In this document: piece by piece, positions 26,035-36,458 of the stretch
How positions within the stretch are numbered: position 1 is the stretch's first letter
Layout of the letters: every line of letters begins with the position of its first letter
Assembly (NCBI RefSeq): GCF_004217565.1
Contig: NZ_SHLA01000001.1
Span: 868,001-932,000 of the forward strand
Length of the DNA: 64,000 nt
Direction: 5' to 3'
Origin: Zhihengliuella halotolerans
GTDB lineage: Bacteria > Actinomycetota > Actinomycetes > Actinomycetales > Micrococcaceae
Made by a program: the position numbers and the translations under genes
Notes under the pieces: generated by a model
What the model was told of the DNA's origin: nothing
The model's database searches: none
The model's input: only the letters and a program-made list of their open reading frames with translations

Positions 26035-26050
26035 ATTCTACGTGACGTAG
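26035..26050 (-). promoter_or_regulatory. Promoter -10 (TAGAAT) with overlapping palindrome CTACG-TGA-CGTAG
   Basis: On the minus strand TAGAAT (26040-26035) ends seven bases before the ABC ATPase start. The palindrome at 26038-26050 covers its upstream half, as a repressor site would. SufR, encoded divergently 135 bases away, is one candidate to bind here, but no known SufR box is claimed. Confidence 0.4.
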
Positions 26051-26184
26051 AGGTTCCGCCCGACGGCGGGCTGCGGTAAAGTCGGCCACAAAAGGTGTGA
26101 CCGTGGCACAGATCATGCCGAAGCGAGTCTCAGCTAAGGGTCGCCTTCCTAGCGAGTTGCCCCGCAATAGGTCATGATTGTGTT

Positions 26185-26973
26185 GTGTATTCAGCTCAGT
26201 TGACGACTCCCGATGACGGTGGGGCGCGGCCCCACGATACCGGGGCGCCCGAAAACGAAGAGCGGACCCGCGACCGCGTTCTGCAGGCCGTCCTGAAACA
26301 GGGGCCGGTCAGCGCCGCGGAGTTGGGCGAGTCGCTCGGATTCACGCCCGCAGCCGTCCGCCGCCACCTTGACACCCTCAGCAAGCAGGGTCTCGTCGAA
26401 GTCAAGCTAACCGCCAGTCAGAGCGCGGGGGCGGGCCGACCGGCCCGCCGCTACGTCCTGAGCCAGCGCGGCCAGACGAAGCTCGGCAACGACTATCTCG
26501 ACATCGCCACGGAGGCTCTCACGGAGCTCGCCGAGGCCGTCGGTCCCGAGGCTATCCACACGTTCGCCGCCCGCCGCTTCGGCGCCATGGAGCGCCGCTA
26601 TCAGCCCCTGGTCGACGCGGCAGGTGACGACGTCACCGCCCGGGCAGACGCCCTCGCGAAAGCGCTGGCCGAGGACGGGTTCGTCGGATACACCCGCGAG
26701 GTCGGTGCAAACCTTCCCGAAGCGATGCAGAGCGTCCAGCTCTGCCAAGGGCACTGCCCGATCCAGGGCCTTGCCGCGGAGTTCCCGGACTTCTGCGAAG
26801 AGGAAACCAAGACCTTCGCCCGACTGCTCGGCGTGGACGTTCGCCGACTGTCGACGCTCGCCGGCGGAGGGCACGTGTGCACCACGCACGTTCCCGTCGG
26901 ACGCCACATGACACCTCAGCGTGCTGAGAAGAGAACTCGAATCAAGATCAACAAGCAGGAGAGGCCGCGATGA
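26185..26973 (+). CDS. sufR: Iron-sulfur cluster-sensing repressor SufR
   Basis: A 262-residue winged-helix regulator expected to bind a [4Fe-4S] cluster and repress the suf operon when cluster supply is enough. The DNA-binding domain is at about 30-95 ([20 protein letters not shown]). The cluster-binding cysteines are visible as [19 protein letters not shown] plus HVCTTH. The GTG start is 156 bases from the divergent ABC gene. The stop overlaps the sufB start (ATGA), so it is the first gene of the suf operon, which implies autoregulation. Confidence 0.92.
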   Translation: MYSAQLTTPDDGGARPHDTGAPENEERTRDRVLQAVLKQGPVSAAELGESLGFTPAAVRRHLDTLSKQGLVEVKLTASQSAGAGRPARRYVLSQRGQTKLGNDYLDIATEALTELAEAVGPEAIHTFAARRFGAMERRYQPLVDAAGDDVTARADALAKALAEDGFVGYTREVGANLPEAMQSVQLCQGHCPIQGLAAEFPDFCEEETKTFARLLGVDVRRLSTLAGGGHVCTTHVPVGRHMTPQRAEKRTRIKINKQERPR

Positions 26974-28430
26974 CGGATCAGATTGCACAGGAGAACGCCG
27001 ATCCCGGCGTGATCAATGAGATCCTGGAGAAGAATCCGGAGCTCCAAGGGATCGGAAACTACGAGTACGGCTGGTCGGACAAGAACGACGCCGGCGCCAA
27101 CGCGAAGCGCGGCCTCGACGAGGCCGTCGTCCGCGACATCTCGGCCAAGAAGGACGAGCCGGAGTGGATGCTGAACCTGCGCCTGAAGGGCTTGAAGTAC
27201 TTCGAGCGCAAGCCGATGCCGACGTGGGGCGCTGACCTCTCGGGCATCGACTTCGACAACATCAAGTACTTCGTGCGTTCCACCGAAAAGCAGGCAACCT
27301 CGTGGGAGGACCTGCCCGAGGACATCAAGAACACGTACGACAAGCTGGGCATCCCCGAGGCAGAGAAGCAGCGCCTCGTCTCCGGTGTGGCAGCACAGTA
27401 CGAGTCCGAGGTCGTCTATCACCAGCTGCGCGAGGACCTCGAAGCCCAGGGCGTCATCTTCCTGGACACCGACACCGGCCTCAAGGAATACCCGGAGGTC
27501 TTCCAGGAGTACTTCGGCTCGGTCATCCCGGTCGGCGACAACAAGTTCGGCTCGCTCAACACGGCCGTCTGGTCGGGCGGCTCGTTCGTGTACGTGCCCA
27601 AGGGCGTGCACGTCGAGATCCCGCTGCAGGCCTACTTCCGTATCAACACGGAGAACATGGGCCAGTTCGAGCGCACGCTGATCATCGCCGACGAGGACTC
27701 CTACGTTCACTACATCGAGGGCTGCACCGCCCCGATCTACCAGTCGGACTCGCTGCACTCGGCCGTCGTCGAGATCATCGTGAAGAAGGGCGCACGCGTC
27801 CGCTACACGACGATCCAGAACTGGTCGAACAACGTGTACAACCTCGTGACCAAGCGCGCCATCTGCGAAGAGGGAGCCACCATGGAGTGGGTCGATGGCA
27901 ACATCGGCTCCAAGGTCACCATGAAGTACCCGGCCGTCTACCTCGTTGGCGAGCACGCCAAGGGTGAGACCCTGTCGATCGCCTTCGCCGGCGAAGGGCA
28001 GCACCAGGACACCGGTTCCAAGATGGTGCACATCGCACCGAACACGTCCTCGTCGATCGTCGCGAAGTCGGTGGCCCGCAACGGCGGCCGCTCGGCCTAC
28101 CGCGGCCTCGTCCAGGTGCGCGAAGGGGCCAAGGGGGTTAAGAACTCGGTGGTCTGCGACGCCCTCCTGGTCGACCAGATCTCCCGCTCGGACACATACC
28201 CGTACATCGACGTCCGCGAGGACGACGTCACGATGGGCCACGAGGCCACCGTCTCGCGCGTCTCCGAAGAGCAGCTCTTCTACCTGATGTCCCGCGGCAT
28301 GGCCGAAGACGAGGCCATGGCGATGATCGTCCGCGGTTTCATCGAGCCCATCGCCCGCGAGCTGCCGATGGAATACGCGCTCGAGCTGAACCGCCTCATT
28401 GAACTGCAGATGGAAGGATCCGTCGGTTAA
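26970..28430 (+). CDS. sufB: Fe-S cluster assembly scaffold SufB
   Basis: Scaffold subunit of the SufBCD complex on which iron-sulfur clusters are built. The 486 residues follow the family closely ([20 protein letters not shown] at the start, the parallel beta-helix in the middle with the conserved cysteine in [10 protein letters not shown], and [20 protein letters not shown] at the end). The ATG overlaps the sufR stop, and a good ribosome site (AGGAG) lies in the sufR end. No intein is present, unlike M. tuberculosis SufB. Confidence 0.97.
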   Translation: MTDQIAQENADPGVINEILEKNPELQGIGNYEYGWSDKNDAGANAKRGLDEAVVRDISAKKDEPEWMLNLRLKGLKYFERKPMPTWGADLSGIDFDNIKYFVRSTEKQATSWEDLPEDIKNTYDKLGIPEAEKQRLVSGVAAQYESEVVYHQLREDLEAQGVIFLDTDTGLKEYPEVFQEYFGSVIPVGDNKFGSLNTAVWSGGSFVYVPKGVHVEIPLQAYFRINTENMGQFERTLIIADEDSYVHYIEGCTAPIYQSDSLHSAVVEIIVKKGARVRYTTIQNWSNNVYNLVTKRAICEEGATMEWVDGNIGSKVTMKYPAVYLVGEHAKGETLSIAFAGEGQHQDTGSKMVHIAPNTSSSIVAKSVARNGGRSAYRGLVQVREGAKGVKNSVVCDALLVDQISRSDTYPYIDVREDDVTMGHEATVSRVSEEQLFYLMSRGMAEDEAMAMIVRGFIEPIARELPMEYALELNRLIELQMEGSVG

Positions 28431-28432
28431 TC

Positions 28433-29710
28433 ATGACTGATACCGCAACTACTCTCTCCGGCGACAAGGCTCGCATCGGCGCGCCGTCGATCGCCGGATT
28501 CACCGAGGAGGGCGAAAACCTCTCCCCGCTGAACGAGGACGCCTCGCCGCTCGGTGGCGCCGCGTCGAAGGCCCACAGCCACGGTGGCGCCGCAGGCGTG
28601 CCGCAGGCGTCGCGCGGCGAGCGCCCCACCAGCTACGACCTGGCGGACTTCCCGGCCCTGACCGGCCGCGAGGAGGACTGGCGTTTCACCCCGCTCAAGC
28701 GTCTGGGCGGCCTGCACAAGGACGCACCGGCCGGTGACGCGCCCGCCGTCGTCCTGACCGGCGGTGAGGGTCTCGCCCTCGAGACCGTCGCCATGGATGA
28801 CGCGCGCGTCGGCTCCGCTGGCGTCCCGGACGATCGCGTCTCCGCGAATGCCTGGAACGCCGCCAAGGAAGCTACCGTGCTGACGATCCCGGCGGGAGTC
28901 GAGGGCGCCCAGGCGACCCTGACGATCACGGGTGACTCCAAGGAAGCTGCCGCGCAGCACCTCGTGATCATCGCCGAGGCGAACTCGAGCGCCGTCGTCG
29001 TGCTGGACCACGTCGGGACCGCCGTGCTGGCGCAGAACGTGGAAGCCGACGTGAAGGAGGGCGCCAAGCTGACGCTCGTGTCGCTCCAGGAGTGGGAGGA
29101 CGACGCCATCCACGCCTCGGCCCAGCAAGCCAAGGTCGGCAAGGACGCGTACTACAAGCACGTGGCCGTGAGCTTCGGCGGCGACCTCGTGCGCCTGACG
29201 CCGTCCGCCCGCTTCGACGCCCCGGGCGCCGAGGCCGAGCTGTACGGCCTGTACTACGCAGACGCCGGCCAGCACCTCGAGCACCGCCTGCTGGTGGACC
29301 ACAACCAGCCGCGCTGCACCTCCAACGTGCTCTACAAGGGCGCGCTGCAGGGCAAGGACGCGCACACGGTGTGGGTCGGCGACGTGCTGATCCGCAAGAA
29401 CGCCGAGGGCACGGACTCCTACGAGGCCAACCGCAACCTCGTCCTCACGGACGGCGCGCGTGCGGACTCGGTGCCGAACCTCGAGATTGAGACCGGCCAG
29501 ATCGAGGGTGCCGGCCACGCCAGCACCACCGGCCGTTTCGACGACGAGCACCTGTTCTACCTGATGGCTCGCGGCATCGACGAGAAGACCGCGCGCCGAC
29601 TGGTGGTCCGCGGCTTCCTCAACGAGATCATCCAGAAGATCGGCGTGCCCGAGCTCGAGGACCGTCTCAACGGCAACGTCGAAGAAGAGCTCGAAGCCAC
29701 CGAGAACTAG
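28433..29710 (+). CDS. sufD: Fe-S cluster assembly protein SufD
   Basis: Partner of SufB in the SufBC2D scaffold. The 425 residues contain YDLADFPALTGREEDWRFTP, the core beta-helix with HRLLVDHNQPRCTSNVLYKG, where the conserved histidine and cysteine lie, and DDEHLFYLMARGIDEKTARR. Starts two bases after sufB. Confidence 0.96.
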   Translation: MTDTATTLSGDKARIGAPSIAGFTEEGENLSPLNEDASPLGGAASKAHSHGGAAGVPQASRGERPTSYDLADFPALTGREEDWRFTPLKRLGGLHKDAPAGDAPAVVLTGGEGLALETVAMDDARVGSAGVPDDRVSANAWNAAKEATVLTIPAGVEGAQATLTITGDSKEAAAQHLVIIAEANSSAVVVLDHVGTAVLAQNVEADVKEGAKLTLVSLQEWEDDAIHASAQQAKVGKDAYYKHVAVSFGGDLVRLTPSARFDAPGAEAELYGLYYADAGQHLEHRLLVDHNQPRCTSNVLYKGALQGKDAHTVWVGDVLIRKNAEGTDSYEANRNLVLTDGARADSVPNLEIETGQIEGAGHASTTGRFDDEHLFYLMARGIDEKTARRLVVRGFLNEIIQKIGVPELEDRLNGNVEEELEATEN

Positions 29711-29780
29711 GCCCCCGCAGGCCGCAAGAATTCACAGACCCACGCCGCCAACCGCGGCTTACAGGAGAGATACGGACACA

Positions 29781-30536
29781 ATGTCTACTCTGGAAATCAA
29801 GGACCTGCACGTCTCGATCGACACTGAGCAGGGCACCAAGGAAATCCTCAAGGGCGTGACCCTGACGATCAACACCGGCGAGACGCACGCCATCATGGGC
29901 CCGAACGGCTCCGGCAAGTCGACGCTCGCGTCCACGGTCGCCGGCCACCCGCGCTACAACGTCACGTCGGGCGAGATCCTGCTCGACGGCGAGAACGTGC
30001 TCGACATGAGCGTCGACGAGCGCGCCCGCGCCGGCCTGTTCCTGGCCATGCAGTACCCGGTCGAGGTTCCGGGCGTCACGATGACGAACTTCCTGCGCAC
30101 CGCCAAGACGGCGATCGACGGCGAGGCACCGAGCCTGCGCCACTGGACCAAGGACGTCAAGGCGGCCATGGCGAACCTGAAGATCGACGCCGACTTCGCG
30201 AACCGCAACGTCAACGAGGGCTTCTCCGGCGGCGAGAAGAAGCGCGTCGAGATCCTGCAGATGGAACTCTTCAAGCCCCGCTTCGCCATCCTCGACGAAA
30301 CCGACTCCGGTCTCGACGTCGACGCGCTCAAGGTCGTTTCCGAGGGCGTCAACCGCGCGTCCGAGGCCAACGAGATGGGCACCCTGCTCATCACCCACTA
30401 CACCCGCATCCTGCGCTACATCAAGCCTGACTTCGTGCATGTCTTCGTCGACGGCCGCGTCGCCGAGCAGGGCGGCCCGGAGCTGGCCGACCAGCTCGAG
30501 GAAGAGGGCTACGACCGCTTCCTGGTGAAGGCCTGA
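29781..30536 (+). CDS. sufC: Fe-S cluster assembly ATPase SufC
   Basis: ABC-type ATPase that drives shape change in the SufBCD scaffold. The 251 residues have Walker A MGPNGSGKSTL (about 39-49), the SufC-specific signature GFSGGEKKRVEILQM and Walker B AILDETDSGLDVDALK. A 70-base gap separates it from sufD; ACAGGAGAG lies upstream of the ATG. Confidence 0.97.
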   Translation: MSTLEIKDLHVSIDTEQGTKEILKGVTLTINTGETHAIMGPNGSGKSTLASTVAGHPRYNVTSGEILLDGENVLDMSVDERARAGLFLAMQYPVEVPGVTMTNFLRTAKTAIDGEAPSLRHWTKDVKAAMANLKIDADFANRNVNEGFSGGEKKRVEILQMELFKPRFAILDETDSGLDVDALKVVSEGVNRASEANEMGTLLITHYTRILRYIKPDFVHVFVDGRVAEQGGPELADQLEEEGYDRFLVKA

Positions 30537-30538
30537 CC

Positions 30539-30874
30539 ATGAGCGAGGCGACCCAGGGCAACACGCAGGCGTCCCTCGAAGATGTCGAGGAGGCGCTCAA
30601 GGACGTCATCGACCCCGAGCTCGGGGTCAACATCGTCGACCTCGGCCTGCTCTACGGGCTGAAGTACGACGACGAAGGCACGCTGATCATCGACATGACG
30701 TTGACGACGGCCGCCTGCCCGCTGACCGACATCTTGGAGGAGCAGGTCGCTTCCTCCTTGGACAGCGTGGTGGATGCGCACCGACTCAACTGGGTGTGGA
30801 TGCCGCCGTGGGGTCCCGAGCGGATCACCGACGACGGACGCGACCAGATGCGGGCCCTCGGCTTCAACATCTAG
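30539..30874 (+). CDS. sufT: SufT-like Fe-S assembly factor (DUF59/MIP18 family)
   Basis: A 111-residue single-domain MIP18/DUF59 protein that helps mature iron-sulfur proteins. The family run DPELGVNIVDLGLLYGL (about 23-39) and the conserved cysteine in TLTTAACPLTDILEEQV are present. Starts two bases after sufC and ends the operon; a long hairpin follows. In many actinobacteria sufS and sufU stand between sufC and this gene; here they are missing. Confidence 0.93.
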   Translation: MSEATQGNTQASLEDVEEALKDVIDPELGVNIVDLGLLYGLKYDDEGTLIIDMTLTTAACPLTDILEEQVASSLDSVVDAHRLNWVWMPPWGPERITDDGRDQMRALGFNI

Positions 30875-30897
30875 GACGCGATCGTCCGCAGCGCGAA

Positions 30898-30964
30898 AAG
30901 AGCCTGGGCTCTTGATCCGCGCCGAGGGTTCATCCCTTGGCCGGAATCAAGAGCCCGGGCTCTT
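30898..30964 (+). terminator. Long hairpin terminating the suf operon
   Basis: Near-perfect arms of about 21 bases (30898-30918 with 30943-30964), each arm itself partly palindromic around AGAGCC-GGCTCT. It lies between sufT and a convergent gene and could end both transcripts. No long T run. Confidence 0.7.
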
Positions 30965-30980
30965 CTGCGTTCGGGAAGGC

Positions 30981-32018
30981 TCAGGGTGCCCTGTCGACGA
31001 CCTCAATCGTGGATGTCGTCGTCCCGACGACCGTCCCGGCCTCGAGCCGGTCCGCGTCTTCGAGGTAGACGCTCCGCGTGCCGATAAGCATGCCGCTGTC
31101 GCGGTCGATGATCAGGTCTTCTCCGACTACTCCGTCTTCGCGGATGATGCGGATGATGGCGCCATTGCGGCCGTCGCCTTCGGCGGGCTCGTCGACGAAC
31201 TCGACCCGGGGCATGAGGGCCAGCGTCTGGTAGACGGCTGCGCGGAGATAGGCGTCCGGCAGGCGCGAGTTCAATACGTCTGCGGCGAAGCTGAAGAGCC
31301 GATGCTGATCGGCTTCGGAGCCTTGGTAGCCCGTGGTCTTCTTCATGTGTTCCAGGAGACGTTCGGGATCCCGGGGGAGTTCGGCCATATAGGCGACCGG
31401 GTCGGCGCCCCAGGGGCCGAAGCCGACATCCGCATCCGTGCTGGCGTGCAACTGGGCGGCTGTCCCGCGCTGGACCGGGTGGACCTGGGCGGCAGTGTCG
31501 CCGAAGATCTCGTCGAAGTAGTCCTGATCGATCATGCCGAACCCATTGGTCAGCGATGAGCTGCCCGTGCGGACCCATTCGCCGTCGTGATCAGCGGGAA
31601 TATAGATCGTCGACGTCTCGAAGAACTGCCCGAACGCGACATCGCCATTCTCGTCACCTGTGTCCACGGCGTGCATGTCCTCGGTGTGGACCTTCAGGTA
31701 CTGCCCGGTCCCCACAACGGGATCGGCGGTGCGGATTGTGTTCGCAGCCGCGGCATGCAGCACTTCTGCGGCGGCCGCCGGCGCGGTACCGTGCCAGTCT
31801 GCCGGTCGCACGAGGTCGACTGCGACGAAGGCGGCCGCGGCGACTGCTGCGACCGCCACACCGGCGACAACTTCCCTGCGGCGCACGGCTGCGGCGAAAC
31901 CGTGGACGAGAGTATGTGGCGTCTTCTTTGGGTGGGGAGAGGCCGCATCGACTTCAGCGACGATCATCGCTCGCATGGCGTCGCGGCGCTGGGGATTCAT
32001 GTTCTGCTGGGTCTTCAT
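30981..32018 (-). CDS. CU044_5270-family membrane-anchored protein, sigma-factor partner
   Basis: A 345-residue protein with a short basic cytosolic N-terminus (1-45), one transmembrane helix (about 48-70, VVAGVAVAAVAAAAFVAVDLV) and a large extracellular part. This plan and its place just after an ECF sigma gene match the CU044_5270 family and suggest an anti-sigma-like or sensing role, although no zinc motif is seen. The ATG at 32018 has a perfect AGGAGG that includes the sigma gene's stop codon, so the two are translated together. A longer frame to 32174 is antisense-like extension into the sigma gene. Confidence 0.75.
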   Translation of the reverse strand: MKTQQNMNPQRRDAMRAMIVAEVDAASPHPKKTPHTLVHGFAAAVRRREVVAGVAVAAVAAAAFVAVDLVRPADWHGTAPAAAAEVLHAAAANTIRTADPVVGTGQYLKVHTEDMHAVDTGDENGDVAFGQFFETSTIYIPADHDGEWVRTGSSSLTNGFGMIDQDYFDEIFGDTAAQVHPVQRGTAAQLHASTDADVGFGPWGADPVAYMAELPRDPERLLEHMKKTTGYQGSEADQHRLFSFAADVLNSRLPDAYLRAAVYQTLALMPRVEFVDEPAEGDGRNGAIIRIIREDGVVGEDLIIDRDSGMLIGTRSVYLEDADRLEAGTVVGTTTSTIEVVDRAP

Positions 32019-32026
32019 GGTTCCTC

Positions 32027-32623
32027 CTAGAGGGAGAAGTGGAGGTGCTGATGCAGGTGAGGGACTTTGTCTGCAAGCCGGCGTTTGGCCCTGCTCAACC
32101 TGGATTTCACGGTGCCGACGGGGATGCCTAGAGCAAGGCCGGCCTCGACAGTCGAGAGCTCTTCCAAGACGCACAAGGTGAGCACGGCCTGATCTTTGCG
32201 CGGCAGCTGTTTGAATGCCGTGGAGAGTTCGCGAGATGTCTGGTGCGAATCGACGTGGTGGGCCACATCGAGGGCAGGGTCAGGCTCCTGCGGCGTCGGA
32301 GGCAGCCGGGCGAGGAATCTCCGGTAGCGGCGTTCGGTCCTCGTGTAGTTCCGGGCGACGTTGCTGGCCGTGACGATCAACCAGGGCAGGAACCGTCCGT
32401 CGTCGTCGGGCACGTCGTTTCGGCGGCGCCACGTCTCCAAAAATGTCATGGCGACGACATCCTCTGCCTGATCGGCTGCGACGAACCGCAGTGCATGGCG
32501 GAAAATGCGTTGGTGGTGGCGGTCGAAGAGCAAGCCGTAGGCGTCGCCATCACCGGTTCGGGCCCGTCGCAGGAGGGCCTCGTCCGTCGGTGTTGCCGCC
32601 GGCGGCGGCAGATTGGTGTTCAT
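32027..32623 (-). CDS. ECF RNA polymerase sigma factor
   Basis: A 198-residue extracytoplasmic-function sigma factor. Region 2 (about 25-95) includes FVAADQAEDVVAMTFLETWR, and region 4 (about 135-190) has LPRKDQAVLTLCVLEELSTV and a helix-turn-helix ending GIPVGTVKSRLSRAKRRL. Its stop lies within the ribosome site of the next gene, a probable membrane partner. Which genes it controls cannot be seen. Confidence 0.93.
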   Translation of the reverse strand: MNTNLPPPAATPTDEALLRRARTGDGDAYGLLFDRHHQRIFRHALRFVAADQAEDVVAMTFLETWRRRNDVPDDDGRFLPWLIVTASNVARNYTRTERRYRRFLARLPPTPQEPDPALDVAHHVDSHQTSRELSTAFKQLPRKDQAVLTLCVLEELSTVEAGLALGIPVGTVKSRLSRAKRRLADKVPHLHQHLHFSL

Positions 32624-32659
32624 GCTGTGTGATGTCCGGAGACCGGCGCGTGGTTCCGT

Positions 32660-33310
32660 TTATTCGCGGTCGAGGAGACCGCGGGCCGCGAGGGCATCGC
32701 CCGTCCGATGGGCGTAGTCGATTGCCGAGACGACCACGGGCCCCGCCAACGCGACCGGGTTGCGGCCGATGCCGCGCGCCCGTGCCGCGTCGCCGACCTC
32801 TACGGCCGAGGCAGCGATGGCCGGAATGCTGCGCAGCATGAGGCTCACGCCGAGCGAGAGCGCCTCGGGGTCGATGCCGACGTGCCGGAGCGGGCGCAGC
32901 GCCCGGCCGAGCCCGTCCATGAGCACGGTCAGTTCGGTGGTCAGCAGGAGGAGGCGGGCGGCCTGGAGCGCCGCGAGCATGCCGCCTATGATGGCGACAG
33001 CGCGCGCGACCGCGTCGAATCCAGTGGCGCCATCCGACGTCGCCAGCCACCACTGGTGCACGCCGAGGATTGCGAACATCCACCACAGGTAACGCAGCGG
33101 ATCGGCCCAGTGGCGCAGCACCCGCCGCCCGGCCGCCGCGTACAGCACCACGGACAGGCCGATCAGGCCGAGGGCGACCGGCGCCTCACGCCACGTGATC
33201 GCGCCCACCGCGACGGCGACGACCAGCAGGTACTTCGCCCACAAGGGCGCCCGGTGGACGGGGCTGCGACCCGGGATCGCGAGCCCGAGCGTCATCATCC
33301 GGCCGCGCAT
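32660..33310 (-). CDS. bioN: Biotin ECF transporter, transmembrane T component
   Basis: The 216-residue membrane coupling protein of an energy-coupling factor transporter. About five helices are followed by the cytosolic coupling helix with the A-R-G signature DAARARGIGRNP. It directly follows the ATPase gene (TGAATG junction) and stands with bioY, so it is BioN rather than a general EcfT. Confidence 0.85.
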   Translation of the reverse strand: MRGRMMTLGLAIPGRSPVHRAPLWAKYLLVVAVAVGAITWREAPVALGLIGLSVVLYAAAGRRVLRHWADPLRYLWWMFAILGVHQWWLATSDGATGFDAVARAVAIIGGMLAALQAARLLLLTTELTVLMDGLGRALRPLRHVGIDPEALSLGVSLMLRSIPAIAASAVEVGDAARARGIGRNPVALAGPVVVSAIDYAHRTGDALAARGLLDRE

Positions 33311-34045
33311 TCAGGCCTCCCGCAGGGCGAGCCGGCGGTAGGAGGCGACCGCCTCGTCGGGGGCGCCGTCGAACACGACGTCCGCGTGGTCGACGACGAT
33401 CACGCGGTCGGCCTGCGCGGCGAAGTCGAGGTCGTGCGTCGCGTAGACGATCTGCTGCTCGAGCGAGTCGAAGGTGCGCTGCAGCATCGCGTTGTTGCGT
33501 AGGTCCAGCAGGGTCGTCGGCTCGTCGGCGACGAGGATCCGCTGCCCGGCGGCCAGCACGGTCGCCAGCGCGACGAGCTGCCGTTCGCCGCCGGAGAGGT
33601 CGTAGACGCTGCGACGGGCCAGGTGCTCAAGCCCCAGCCGCTGGAGGATCTCCAGCGCACGACGGCGGCGTTCGTCCCGGCGCGGGACGCTCGCCTTGAG
33701 CGAGAGTTCCACGTCTTCGAGGACCACGGGCATCACGAGCTGGGCGAGCGGGTCCGTGAAGAGGAAGCCCACGTCGCGGCGGACCCGTTTGGTCGCCCGT
33801 GTGGTGCAGTTCCCGTTGACGAGGACGCGCCCTCCGCTCGGGGCGACGAGCCCGTTGATCATCTTCAGCAGCGTTGATTTGCCGGATCCGTTCGCCCCGA
33901 CGACCGCGACGCGTCGTTCGGTCAGCGTCAGGGTGACGGGGGAGAGGACCGTCCGCTGTGGCACAGCGCCCGTGTCGGGATCGGCCGCCGACTCATCGTC
34001 CAGCGTGAGCTCGGCCGCTTCGAAGCGGATCGTCGTTTCGTGCAT
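33311..34045 (-). CDS. bioM: Biotin ECF transporter, ATPase component
   Basis: A 244-residue ABC ATPase with Walker A VGANGSGKSTLL (about 49-60), signature DLSGGERQL, Walker B ILVADEPTTLLD and switch THDLDFA. With the T protein and BioY it would import biotin using ATP. Start ATG at 34045, 24 bases after bioY. Confidence 0.88.
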   Translation of the reverse strand: MHETTIRFEAAELTLDDESAADPDTGAVPQRTVLSPVTLTLTERRVAVVGANGSGKSTLLKMINGLVAPSGGRVLVNGNCTTRATKRVRRDVGFLFTDPLAQLVMPVVLEDVELSLKASVPRRDERRRRALEILQRLGLEHLARRSVYDLSGGERQLVALATVLAAGQRILVADEPTTLLDLRNNAMLQRTFDSLEQQIVYATHDLDFAAQADRVIVVDHADVVFDGAPDEAVASYRRLALREA

Positions 34046-34069
34046 GTCTCCAGTAACCCACGGAGCCGA

Positions 34070-34690
34070 TCAGGAGCGGAAATCGCGACGCGCGAGGCGC
34101 GGGAACGCCTTGAAGACCGTCACGGCGATGCCGGCGGCGACGAGGGACTTGAGGATGTCACCCGGCCAGTAGGGCAGGTCGTAGAAGAAGGCCTGAGACA
34201 GCGGCAGATCCGCGTTGATGCTCATGCCGAGGATGCCCAGCGGGTGGGTCAGGAGCACGGAGGATCCGAAGGCCGCGACGAAGAGCCACAGGAAGCGCAA
34301 CCGTGTCGTCCGGCGCAACAGCCACGTGGCGATGGCTCCGGTCAGTAGGGCGGTCAGCGGGAAGGCGAGCAGGTAGCCGGCCGATGGCCCCGCGAGGACG
34401 CCGAGGCCACCCGAGAACTTCGCGAAAATGGGCACCCCGGCGAGTCCGACGGCGACATACAGCAAGACGGCCGAGCTGCCGCGCCAGCCGCCGAGGATTA
34501 GTCCGCACAGCGCTACGCCCAGGGTCTGGAGCGTGATCGGCACGCCCAGCGGCCCGACGGGTACTGCCGGGACGAGGGCCAGTACGGCGACGAGTGCAGC
34601 GAAGACGGCCACGAGGGCGAGGTCGCGAGCTGTCGGGCGCGCCAGTGTGCGGGGCGCCGGCTGCGCGGAGGCAGTGGTGTGATTGGTCAC
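34070..34690 (-). CDS. bioY: Biotin transporter substrate-binding subunit BioY
   Basis: The 206-residue membrane S component that binds biotin. About six helices; family segments GWRGSSAVLLYVAVGLAGVP and GGLGVLAGPSAGYLLAFPLT are clear. First gene of bioYMN, and a BioQ-like palindrome lies 22 bases before its start, so biotin-dependent repression is likely. Confidence 0.93.
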   Translation of the reverse strand: MTNHTTASAQPAPRTLARPTARDLALVAVFAALVAVLALVPAVPVGPLGVPITLQTLGVALCGLILGGWRGSSAVLLYVAVGLAGVPIFAKFSGGLGVLAGPSAGYLLAFPLTALLTGAIATWLLRRTTRLRFLWLFVAAFGSSVLLTHPLGILGMSINADLPLSQAFFYDLPYWPGDILKSLVAAGIAVTVFKAFPRLARRDFRS

Positions 34691-34711
34691 GATCGGTCCT
34701 TCGAATGCCTT

Positions 34712-34728
34712 ATTGAACGGTGTTCAAT
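34712..34728 (-). promoter_or_regulatory. BioQ-type operator, perfect palindrome
   Basis: ATTGAAC-GGT-GTTCAAT is a perfect 7+3+7 palindrome. It contains TGAAC-N3-GTTCA, the pattern known for the actinobacterial TetR-type biotin repressor BioQ, and lies just before bioY. The bioQ gene itself is not in this window. Confidence 0.7.
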
Positions 34729-34800
34729 GATGGTACACGTCCTGGCACGGCTAGACTGGAATGTCCGTCATTCTACGTCCCCGTCGAAAGGAATGTGCCG

Positions 34801-36402
<1,602 letters not shown>

Positions 36403-36419
36403 CGCCGCGCCGCGGAACC

Positions 36420-36454
36420 GCCGGTGGCTCTCGGAAATCTCCGGGGCCACCGGC
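36420..36454 (+). terminator. Terminator between ABC-F and the P-loop gene
   Basis: GCCGGTGGC (36420-36428) pairs with GCCACCGGC (36446-36454), with inner CGGA/TCCG; TCTTCTACTTTT follows on the plus strand. Serves two convergent genes. Confidence 0.75.
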
Positions 36455-36458
36455 TCTT

